A stretch of 5,752 nt of DNA. Source: Clostridia bacterium. Lineage in GTDB: Bacteria > Bacillota > Clostridia > Peptostreptococcales > Anaerovoracaceae. The stretch's first letter is position 1; every line of letters begins with the position of its first letter. The translations under genes and the position numbers were made by a program. Below, in pieces: positions 1 to 4,264 of the stretch. The stretch covers positions 1-5,752 of the forward strand of contig CAAEEE010000393.1 of NCBI GenBank assembly GCA_900754805.1, given 5' to 3'. The notes beneath the pieces were generated by a model. It ran no database searches and was not told the DNA's origin. It worked only from the letters and a program-made list of their open reading frames with translations.

Positions 1-212
1 TCCTTTGTGAAGATGGCTGTTCCGCTGTATCCCTTTTTCTCAGCGTAGTTCCAATATTGATGGTAACCGGGCAGATCAAGCGAAATTTGCCCTTCCTGAA
101 GCTTTGTCTCCTGCAGGCAGAAAATGTCTGCGTCCAGCTTCTGAAAATCCTCCATAAAGTTTTTTCCCATAATGGCGCGCAGACCGTTTACATTCCATGA
201 AATCAGTTTCAT
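1..212 (-). CDS. xth: Exodeoxyribonuclease III (5' part only)
   Basis: This is the N-terminal 70 residues of an ExoIII/ExoA-type AP endonuclease; the rest lies beyond the left edge. The family cuts DNA at abasic sites and degrades 3' ends in base excision repair, using a divalent metal. The sequence shows the family start MKLISWNVNGLRA, with Asn7 of the WNVNG motif, and the LQETK motif carrying the metal-binding Glu35. It then has GYHQYWNYAEKKGYSGTA, typical of the xth subfamily. The start is supported by an AGGAGG at 220-225, seven bases upstream. That Shine-Dalgarno lies inside the last codons of the HxlR gene, whose TGA ends only two bases before this ATG, so translation is probably coupled. 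It is likely cotranscribed with the regulator. The family call is secure; the gene is incomplete only because of the window edge. Confidence 0.95.
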   Translation of the reverse strand, partial: MKLISWNVNGLRAIMGKNFMEDFQKLDADIFCLQETKLQEGQISLDLPGYHQYWNYAEKKGYSGTAIFTK

Positions 213-214
213 TC

Positions 215-592
215 TCAAACCTCCTCGTTTTCCTTTGGGGTCGCGGTCGGAAGCCCGCGCTGCATCATCAGCTCCTCACCCCAGTCGCTGAGCCCTTCAA
301 GTATTGGCATCAGCTTATCGCAAAGCTCCGTCGTCGCATATTCGACTTTAATCGGAACCTCCATGTATACCTTCCGTGTTACAAGCCCTTGCTCTTCCAT
401 TTCTTTCAGTGATGCTGCCAGCACGGTATTTGATATTTTATCCATTGTTCTGCGCAGTTCGTTGTAACGCAGAGCACCTTTGTTGTTCAGTGCGCAGATA
501 ATCTGCATTTTCCATTTTCCGCCTATGAGCGACATCGCATAGCTCAGCGGACATTTTTCCAGACACGGACAGTCGTAATGCGTCTCAATCAT
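215..592 (-). CDS. HxlR-family winged-helix transcriptional regulator
   Basis: This 125-residue protein is a normal length for the HxlR (DUF24) family of small MarR-like DNA-binding dimers. Family landmarks are in order: CPLSYAMSLIGGKWK (about residues 14-28), RYNELRR (42-48), IS-NTVLAASLKEMEEQGLV for the recognition helix region (53-72), the wing with VPIKVEY (about 79-85), and LSDWGEEL near the end. Cys8, Cys10 and Cys14 form a CPCxxxC cluster. Cys14, directly before the PLS, matches the Cys position that is redox-sensing in characterised members such as HypR and YodB, so thiol or electrophile sensing is plausible but inferred. A strong AAGGAGG at 601-607, eight bases before the ATG, sets the start. 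It is coupled to the downstream xth gene and diverges from a LysE-type exporter, a usual arrangement for a local regulator. Confidence 0.93.
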   Translation of the reverse strand: MIETHYDCPCLEKCPLSYAMSLIGGKWKMQIICALNNKGALRYNELRRTMDKISNTVLAASLKEMEEQGLVTRKVYMEVPIKVEYATTELCDKLMPILEGLSDWGEELMMQRGLPTATPKENEEV

Positions 593-650
593 TGCAGTTG
601 CCTCCTTCCGTTATTCATGCCGTATTTTAAACGCCTTTCTTTCGGCACGC

Positions 651-668
651 GGTAAGTTTTTCCTTACC
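651..668. repeat. Inverted repeat GGTAAG-N6-CTTACC in divergent spacer
   Basis: This is a perfect 6-bp inverted repeat with a 6-base centre (TTTTTC). It lies between the hxlR start and the divergent promoters. It sits upstream of the rightward -35 and downstream of the leftward promoter. It could be an operator for the HxlR dimer, or a hairpin in the roughly 118-base leader of the hxlR transcript. The symmetry is seen directly; the function is inferred. Confidence 0.4.
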
Positions 669-729
669 TGCTCACATTTTTTTGCGTTCTTGCAAGTTCT
701 TTTAGCTAGTAATATAATTATAGCAGGTA
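665..729. repeat. 8-bp inverted repeat flanking both divergent promoters
   Basis: TACCTGCT (665-672) and its exact reverse complement AGCAGGTA (722-729) bracket the promoter region, about 57 bases apart centre to centre. The left arm overlaps the GGTAAG/CTTACC repeat and the right arm overlaps the shared -10 palindrome. Paired sites at this distance could allow a looped or cooperative repressor complex, but an 8-base match can also occur by chance. Confidence 0.3.
690..718 (+). promoter_or_regulatory. Sigma-A promoter of the LysE-type exporter
   Basis: TTGCAA (690-695) and a perfect TATAAT (713-718) are separated by 17 bases, near the ideal for a vegetative promoter. Transcription would start near 725 and give a leader of about 53 bases to the exporter ATG at 778. 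The -35 is centred in an 8-bp palindrome, CTTGCAAG (689-696). The -10 is part of the palindrome TATAATTATA (713-722), which also supplies the opposing promoter. Confidence 0.8.
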
Positions 730-744
730 CGAAAAAAAGAGCAA
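717..744 (-). promoter_or_regulatory. Candidate extended -10 promoter of hxlR-xth
   Basis: Read leftward, TTGCTC (744-739) is followed after 16 bases by TATAAT (722-717), which is preceded by TGC, giving an extended -10. The -10 shares 717-718 with the rightward -10, so the two polymerases would compete for one site. The leader to the hxlR ATG at 592 would be about 118 bases. I saw no better leftward promoter closer to the gene. Confidence 0.55.
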
Positions 745-777
745 GTTTCTTTTCATACTTTTTAGGAGGAAATTTTT

Positions 778-1401
778 ATGGACATTTACTTACAAGGTCT
801 GACTTTGGGACTTGCATACTGCGCCCCGATCGGTCTTCAAAATCTGTTTTTGATCAACACAGCGCTCACGCAGCGCAGACGCCGCGTATACCTGACGGTT
901 CTGATTATTCTTTTCTTCGATATAACGCTCGGCATGGCTTGCTTCTTCGGCATCGGTGCAATTATGAGCACTTCTCCGATTTTGGAAATGATAATTTTAG
1001 GCATCGGAAGTTTAATCGTAATTTGGATTGGGCAAGGACTGGTTCGCGCGCACGATACGATGGATAGCAGCACAAAGGTCGATATACCGATTGCAAAGGT
1101 CATCACGACTGCCTGCGTTGTCACCTGGTTTAATCCGCAGGCTTTAATCGATGGCTCGATGATGCTCGGTGCTTTCAAGGCAACGCTCCCTGCCGGAACG
1201 GATTTTCTGTTTGCGGGAGGTTTTGCAAGCGCATCGGTTATCTGGTTTACATCTGTAGCAACGATCGTTTCGCTTTTCAGCGCGAAATTCAACGACAGGG
1301 CTCTTCGCATTATCAATATTGTCTGCGGTCTTGTCATCATCTTCTACGGTCTCAAGCTTCTCTGGAGCTTTATACAGCTGGTTCTGCCATACTTCAGCTG
1401 A
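778..1401 (+). CDS. LysE/ArgO-family amino-acid exporter
   Basis: This 207-residue integral membrane protein matches the LysE/ArgO transporter family in length and order of motifs. Members export basic amino acids such as lysine or arginine across the cytoplasmic membrane; the substrate here is not determined. Visible landmarks are CAPIGLQN (residues 15-22, the family PxGPQN motif with Leu for the second Pro), an Asp in TM2 (Asp48), VVTWFNPQALIDG (114-126) with the family Asn-Pro pair and Asp125, FASASVIWF (149-157), and RIINIVCGLVIIFYGLKLL (177-195). About six hydrophobic segments are seen, with the basic loop QRRRR at 32-36. An AGGAGG (764-769) eight bases before the ATG fixes the start. 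It is divergent from the HxlR regulator and ends in a strong terminator, so it is probably a single-gene unit controlled by that regulator. Confidence 0.92.
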   Translation: MDIYLQGLTLGLAYCAPIGLQNLFLINTALTQRRRRVYLTVLIILFFDITLGMACFFGIGAIMSTSPILEMIILGIGSLIVIWIGQGLVRAHDTMDSSTKVDIPIAKVITTACVVTWFNPQALIDGSMMLGAFKATLPAGTDFLFAGGFASASVIWFTSVATIVSLFSAKFNDRALRIINIVCGLVIIFYGLKLLWSFIQLVLPYFS

Positions 1402-1407
1402 TATCAA

Positions 1408-1443
1408 GAAAACGGATGCAGGTTTCATTCTGCATCCGTTTTC
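1408..1443 (+). terminator. Intrinsic terminator of the exporter gene
   Basis: A perfect 14-bp stem (1408-1421 with 1430-1443) starts seven bases after the exporter stop. It has an 8-base loop, a G+C-rich core CGGATGCAG, and A4/T4 at its base. The T-tract is inside the stem and no long T-run follows, but the position and stability support termination. Confidence 0.85.
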
Positions 1444-1452
1444 CAATGAAAA

Positions 1453-1478
1453 GTACGAAGAAACTGTACGAAAAAACT
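1453..1478. repeat. Tandem 13-bp direct repeat upstream of tRNA promoter
   Basis: GTACGAAGAAACT (1453-1465) is followed immediately by GTACGAAAAAACT (1466-1478), differing at one base. It ends 22 bases before the tRNA -35. A related GTACGAAAAAAA occurs at 727-738, just after the exporter promoter. It could be a slippage duplication or paired activator sites; nothing in the sequence decides between these. Confidence 0.5.
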
Positions 1479-1500
1479 TTATGACTTCTCCAAAAAAGGC

Positions 1501-1529
1501 TTGAATTTTTCCTTAGAAAATGCTATGAT
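1501..1529 (+). promoter_or_regulatory. Promoter of tRNA-Pro
   Basis: TTGAAT (1501-1506) and TATGAT (1524-1529) are 17 bases apart, and the -10 is extended by an upstream TGC (1521-1523). Predicted initiation is near 1536, leaving a 5' leader of about 33 bases for RNase P removal before the tRNA at 1569. Confidence 0.8.
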
Positions 1530-1568
1530 AGTTGAGGTCGCAAAAATGACCGCACTACATAAAAACTT

Positions 1569-1645
1569 CGGGATGTGGCTCAGCTTGGTAGAGCGTTGCG
1601 TTCGGGACGCAAAGGCCGCAGGTTCGAATCCTGTCATCCCGACCA
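1569..1645 (+). tRNA. tRNA-Pro, anticodon CGG
   Basis: The full cloverleaf can be traced. Acceptor CGGGATG (1569-1575) pairs with CATCCCG (1635-1641). The D-arm is GCTC/GAGC around AGCTTGGTA. The anticodon stem is TTGCG/CGCAA with loop TTCGGGA, so the anticodon is CGG at 1603-1605. The variable loop has five bases, and the T-arm is GCAGG-TTCGAAT-CCTGT with one G-U pair. Discriminator A1642 is followed by an encoded CCA (1643-1645). The C1-G72 pair and the G after the anticodon are both expected of bacterial tRNA-Pro. It reads CCG codons. It has its own promoter and terminator, so it is a single-tRNA unit. Confidence 0.97.
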
Positions 1646-1649
1646 AAAC

Positions 1650-1705
1650 CGGACACCAATTTTAATGCAACGCATATTGAAATTGGCGTCCGATTCTTTT
1701 TTTTT
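1650..1705 (+). terminator. Terminator of tRNA-Pro
   Basis: A long stem pairs 1650-1667 with 1675-1692, with one A-C mismatch and a couple of G-U pairs. Its core is CGGAC-CCAATTT against AAATTGG-GTCCG. Nine consecutive T residues (1697-1705) follow shortly after. This is a classic intrinsic terminator starting four bases after the tRNA CCA, and it separates the tRNA from the pilin gene. Confidence 0.9.
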
Positions 1706-1735
1706 AAGACCGGATTTTCCAAGGCAGGAAGTATT

Positions 1736-2653
1736 ATGAAACGAACTATAAACGGATTTACATTGATAGAAATGCTGATTGTCATTGCAATCCTCGCCGT
1801 ATTGATTCCAATCACAATCCCTGTATTTGCGTCGCAACTTGAAAAAGTTAGGGAAGCAGCAGATCTTGCAAACGTGCGCTCTGCTTATGCGCAGGTTTCT
1901 GTAGAGGCACTGGTCGAAAATCCAAAGACCACCGTGACAGTCAACCTAAAGCAGAAGAAGGCTGACTGGCAGTCAATGGATCCTGTGAATATCGGCGGTA
2001 TCGTCCATTATAAGAATCAAGGAGACACGGATAATTGGAAAGGCGTTCCCATGCCAAACGGGACCTGCGTTGTGTCATATAATAAAGACGATGGAATAAT
2101 TCTTACTTGGAATGGAAAAGCCGGCCCATCTGTTCCTAAATATCCGTTTAACATAAATGAAACAAATTTCTTCTCGTCGCTATATGATACAGATTTTTGG
2201 AAAAGTGGAAGCATGAAAAACAACGGAAACTTTGAGTTTGACTCCAGATGTCCGGATTCAAACTATGTTCCGTCTATTATCGCAGCGATTGAAAAGCTTG
2301 ACAACAGTCTTTTGCAGCAGCCGGACTGCACATGGGCTTATCTTGGCAGTGGAAAAGACGGACAAGAGGCAAATCGGTATCTCTTCTGGACATCTTTGAA
2401 CACTGACAAAGTCGGAGTCGGAAATAAAATTCCCGTAATCATTCAAACCGGCAACGGAAAATATTATGTTTCTGAAACCACAACCGGTAAGCGAAACGGC
2501 AAAAACTATGTCACCGTTTCGGAATCTCTTACACCGAATCAGTATAAGCAGATTCTGAAAAACGGAGAAGAATTTTCCTCATTGGGGGAAGCCTACGACG
2601 CCTACCTCAAAGCTTTAGACGACTCCAAGTATGATTCGCTTCGTCAGTCTTAA
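1736..2653 (+). CDS. Type IV prepilin-like protein (long, orphan)
   Basis: This 305-residue protein has a canonical class III leader: MKRTING followed by FTLIEMLIVIAILAVLIPI. Prepilin peptidase (PilD) would cut after Gly7, leaving N-terminal Phe and the conserved Glu at mature position 5 (Glu12 of the precursor). The hydrophobic N-terminal helix continues as an amphipathic alpha1 (residues 30-60). The rest is a polar globular domain rich in Asn, Asp, Gly and Tyr with three Cys (111, 172, 198), containing GTCVVSYNKDDGIILTWNG (109-127). It would assemble into a type IV pilus or a type II secretion/competence pseudopilus, or act as a minor pilin. It is longer than most major pilins (about 130-200 residues). 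No assembly ATPase, PilC or PilD gene is in the window. AGGAAG (1726-1731) lies four bases before the ATG, and only 30 bases separate the tRNA terminator T-run from the ATG, so its promoter is unclear. Its last 47 bases overlap the opposing gene. Confidence 0.88.
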   Translation: MKRTINGFTLIEMLIVIAILAVLIPITIPVFASQLEKVREAADLANVRSAYAQVSVEALVENPKTTVTVNLKQKKADWQSMDPVNIGGIVHYKNQGDTDNWKGVPMPNGTCVVSYNKDDGIILTWNGKAGPSVPKYPFNINETNFFSSLYDTDFWKSGSMKNNGNFEFDSRCPDSNYVPSIIAAIEKLDNSLLQQPDCTWAYLGSGKDGQEANRYLFWTSLNTDKVGVGNKIPVIIQTGNGKYYVSETTTGKRNGKNYVTVSESLTPNQYKQILKNGEEFSSLGEAYDAYLKALDDSKYDSLRQS

Positions 2654-3530
2654 GGTCTTTGAATTTCATTCCGGTTATCGCTTTGACGATCCAAAGGAAG
2701 AGAAAAAGCACTGCGAGCGGAATCACACAGGTGGTGACAATCATTACCGCCACGCCTTCCAGCATATTGTTCAGGGAGTTTTGAAATTCCACGACGCCCA
2801 CGGAAGCCTTTGCTTTTACGGAGTTTGTAACTTCGCTTGTTTTATCTGTCATACTGTCCCACATTTTCTTGAGTGAGAAGCCTTCCTCCTCTTTTTGCTC
2901 TTCGTTTTTCGCTGTTTGGTCGGTTTTATCTGTTTTGTCTGATTTATCTGCCGCTTTTTCGGTGTCTTCAATTTCGTCCAGCGTTTCGAAAGCGTTTTCC
3001 TCTACTTTCAGCTCCGCACCGTAATTCGCATCGTATGTATCGTTGATCAGATTCGTGACTGCCGTGCTTGTCGGAACCAATATCCACATCATGATTCCGA
3101 TGAGAATAAATTTTACGCCGGCTTTTTTCAGATGTATTCTGTCTCCAATCGCCGGAAGCGCGATACTCAGCGCAATCAGTGCCAGCGCAATCGGTATCAG
3201 TATTTTAAACGTGACTACGCCTGTCAGGGCAAGCAGATATTTTTCGATGATGATTGCGATATATACGATAATCATATAGCCTGCAATGTCCGCAAGCTTG
3301 TTTGCAATTGGAGTCGTTGCATCTCCCGGCACCAGTGCCGCGGCGGTCGCAAGCGCAATGGAGGTGCCTGTCATTACGATGGCTTTGTTTTCGATTGAAT
3401 CAAGTGTTTCGATTGTTTTTGGGTAATTTGTCGGATTTTCAGCCCAAGGGGCAAGTACAAAGAATGCCACGCACCCGATGGCTATGATTACTGCGATACA
3501 TATTATTTTCTTCGTCAGTTGTTTTTTCAT
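2607..3530 (-). CDS. Multi-pass membrane protein of unknown function
   Basis: I do not recognise a named family for this 307-residue protein. Hydrophobic segments are at about 8-27, 50-67 (weaker), 82-102, 106-127, 138-158 and 259-283. With six crossings the positive-inside rule fits: the basic MKKQLTKK N-terminus, the RIHLKK loop (131-136) and the KFKDLK tail would be cytoplasmic. The strongly acidic region 164-258 would then be outside. That region holds a DKSDKTDKTDQT repeat (195-206) and a likely helical stretch before the last membrane segment. The loop LVPGDATTPIANKLADIAGY (66-85) looks like a conserved core. I chose the ATG at 3530 over a longer frame reaching 3764 because the promoter at 3555-3583 lies inside the longer frame, and AAGGAG at 3542-3547 precedes the ATG by 11 bases. 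Monocistronic and convergent with the pilin gene. Confidence 0.8.
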   Translation of the reverse strand: MKKQLTKKIICIAVIIAIGCVAFFVLAPWAENPTNYPKTIETLDSIENKAIVMTGTSIALATAAALVPGDATTPIANKLADIAGYMIIVYIAIIIEKYLLALTGVVTFKILIPIALALIALSIALPAIGDRIHLKKAGVKFILIGIMMWILVPTSTAVTNLINDTYDANYGAELKVEENAFETLDEIEDTEKAADKSDKTDKTDQTAKNEEQKEEEGFSLKKMWDSMTDKTSEVTNSVKAKASVGVVEFQNSLNNMLEGVAVMIVTTCVIPLAVLFLFLWIVKAITGMKFKDLKTDEANHTWSRLKL

Positions 3531-3554
3531 TGCTGCATACTCTCCTTCTGTTTT

Positions 3555-3583
3555 ACTATAAGGGAAAGGCTCGCGATATGCAA
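3555..3583 (-). promoter_or_regulatory. Promoter of the membrane protein gene
   Basis: Read leftward, TTGCAT (3583-3578) and TATAGT (3560-3555) are 17 bases apart. Initiation would fall near 3548, so the mRNA leader is only about 18 bases and starts almost at the Shine-Dalgarno. This supports the ATG at 3530 as the true start. Confidence 0.8.
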
Positions 3584-3590
3584 GCCTTTC
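3564..3590. repeat. Inverted repeat GAAAGGCT-N11-AGCCTTTC over promoter
   Basis: This is a perfect 8-bp inverted repeat (3564-3571 and 3583-3590), with arms 19 bases apart centre to centre, about two helical turns. It brackets the -35 element and most of the promoter spacer. The geometry fits a dimeric repressor operator. The arms lie upstream of the predicted start site, so an RNA hairpin from this promoter is unlikely. The protein that binds is unknown. Confidence 0.5.
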
Positions 3591-3616
3591 ATTCATAAAC
3601 TTTCTTTTAGCGTAAA

Positions 3617-3635
3617 ACTGCACTTTGCGTGCAGT
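3617..3635. repeat. Small hairpin ACTGCAC-N5-GTGCAGT
   Basis: A perfect 7-bp stem (3617-3623 with 3629-3635) has a 5-base loop. Read leftward it is followed by TTTTA, so it could be a weak back-up terminator of the ack operon or a further protein site upstream of the membrane gene promoter. Neither role can be settled from sequence. Confidence 0.35.
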
Positions 3636-3688
3636 CAACGACCTTTTTATTTCATGCAGCCGTATCATCCGTATAAAAGGAGTTGTAA

Positions 3689-3700
3689 ATTTCGCGAAAT
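3689..3700. repeat. 12-bp palindrome ATTTCGCGAAAT
   Basis: This is a perfect palindrome located between the ack-operon terminator and the membrane gene promoter. Its TCGCGA core recurs at 3571-3576, within the promoter inverted repeat of the membrane gene. It is a possible regulator-binding site; no function is demonstrated. Confidence 0.35.
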
Positions 3701-3719
3701 GGCGGTGGATGGGTGCACG

Positions 3720-3775
3720 AAAAAAAGAAACTGACGTATTAACTTTAAATAACCAGCAATACATCAGCTTCTTTT
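3720..3775 (-). terminator. Main terminator of the ack-maoC operon
   Basis: Read leftward, a 16-bp stem (3773-3758 with 3740-3725), including two G-U pairs, encloses a 17-base loop. It runs into seven consecutive T residues (3726-3720). It lies about 60 bases past the maoC stop and upstream of the next leftward promoter. A shorter T-run on the other strand (3772-3775) might allow some rightward activity. Confidence 0.8.
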
Positions 3776-3801
3776 CATCTTGTCAAAATGTAATAGTGTG
3801 T

Positions 3802-3825
3802 AAAAAAAGGAGTGCAAACATTCCT
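3802..3825 (-). terminator. Proximal weak terminator after maoC
   Basis: Read leftward, AGGA-A-TG pairs with CA-C-TCCT (3825-3808) around a TTTG loop with one A-C mismatch, followed by seven T residues (3808-3802). The stem is short, so it is probably leaky. Together with the larger hairpin downstream it forms a tandem terminator. Confidence 0.55.
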
Positions 3826-3833
3826 ATATTTTC

Positions 3834-4250
3834 TCAGTTTTTGGGTGGGATAACAATTGCCTCACCGTCTACAACAATCCGCCCCTCTTGATTGGTGCAG
3901 ACTGTTCTCAGCTTAACGCGATTCTTTTTAATATTTTTTTCTACAACTTCAACAGTTGCTGTAATTGTATCGCCAAAATGCACCGGTGATACAAATTTTA
4001 CTTCCTGCTGAAGATAAATGGTACCTCTTCCCGGAAGTTCTGTGCCTAAAACGGTCGATATCAGACTGGCAGAAAGCATTCCATGCACAACTCTCTCGTT
4101 AAAAACGCTGTCTTTCGAATATTCTGCATTTATATGTGCCGGGTTCATATCACCTGTCACCCCTGCAAAAAGGTAAACATCGCTTTCGCTAATTGTCTTT
4201 GAAAATTCCGCATTCTGCCCAATTTCTAATTGTTTGATGTTGTAACTCAT
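3834..4250 (-). CDS. MaoC-family (R)-specific enoyl-CoA hydratase
   Basis: This 138-residue single hot-dog-fold protein has the size of PhaJ-type hydratases, which add water to trans-2-enoyl-CoA to give (R)-3-hydroxyacyl-CoA or run the reverse dehydration. The hydratase motif is clear: FAGVTGDMNPAHINAEYS (28-45), with Asp34 and His39 in the D-x4-H spacing of the catalytic pair. It is followed by RVVHGMLSASLISTVLGTELPG (53-74), then a KFVSPVHFGDTITATVEV strand region (85-102). AGGAG (4258-4262) lies seven bases before the ATG, and the gene starts 14 bases after the acetate kinase stop, so it is cotranscribed. Proteins fusing a MaoC domain to phosphotransacetylase, encoded next to acetate kinase, are known in other bacteria, which makes this pairing less surprising. 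Crotonyl-CoA or another short-chain enoyl-CoA is a likely substrate, by inference. Confidence 0.9.
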   Translation of the reverse strand: MSYNIKQLEIGQNAEFSKTISESDVYLFAGVTGDMNPAHINAEYSKDSVFNERVVHGMLSASLISTVLGTELPGRGTIYLQQEVKFVSPVHFGDTITATVEVVEKNIKKNRVKLRTVCTNQEGRIVVDGEAIVIPPKN

Positions 4251-4264
4251 TTTTCGTCTCCTAT

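Larger units (their letters stand above)
3531..3833. other. 303-base intergenic spacer
   Basis: No gene is supported here. Read from the maoC side leftward it holds two terminators for the ack operon (3802-3825 and 3720-3775), then a 12-bp palindrome (3689-3700) and a small hairpin (3617-3635). The promoter and inverted repeat of the membrane protein gene (3555-3590) come last. Open frames crossing it lack coding character and Shine-Dalgarno sites at a suitable distance. Confidence 0.7.

Noticed and set aside
690..1067. Rightward frame of 125 codons overlapping the exporter
   Set aside because: It begins at a non-promoter position upstream of the exporter's transcript start and is a shifted-frame shadow of a clear LysE-family gene.
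837..1446. Leftward frames antisense to the exporter
   Set aside because: No Shine-Dalgarno, no recognisable domain, and complete overlap with a well-supported gene.
1569..1705. tRNA-Pro as an integration site for a mobile element carrying the pilin
   Set aside because: No second copy of the tRNA 3' end is found in the window, and there is no integrase. The tRNA is followed at once by its own intact terminator.
1555..1837. Leftward frames across the tRNA-Pro and pilin start
   Set aside because: The apparent protein is an antisense translation of the tRNA, a known source of false gene calls. It has no Shine-Dalgarno and opposes strong rightward features.
3699..3733. 11-codon rightward frame after an AAAGGAG at 3676-3682
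   Set aside because: The Shine-Dalgarno to ATG gap is about 16 bases, no rightward promoter is visible, and the peptide has no distinguishing feature.
3531..3764. N-terminal extension of the membrane protein frame to an ATG at 3764 (385 residues)
   Set aside because: The extension spans the ack-operon terminator, a palindrome and the gene's own -35/-10 promoter. It is rich in Arg, Phe and His unlike the rest. The ATG at 3530 has a Shine-Dalgarno and a predicted transcript start 18 bases upstream.
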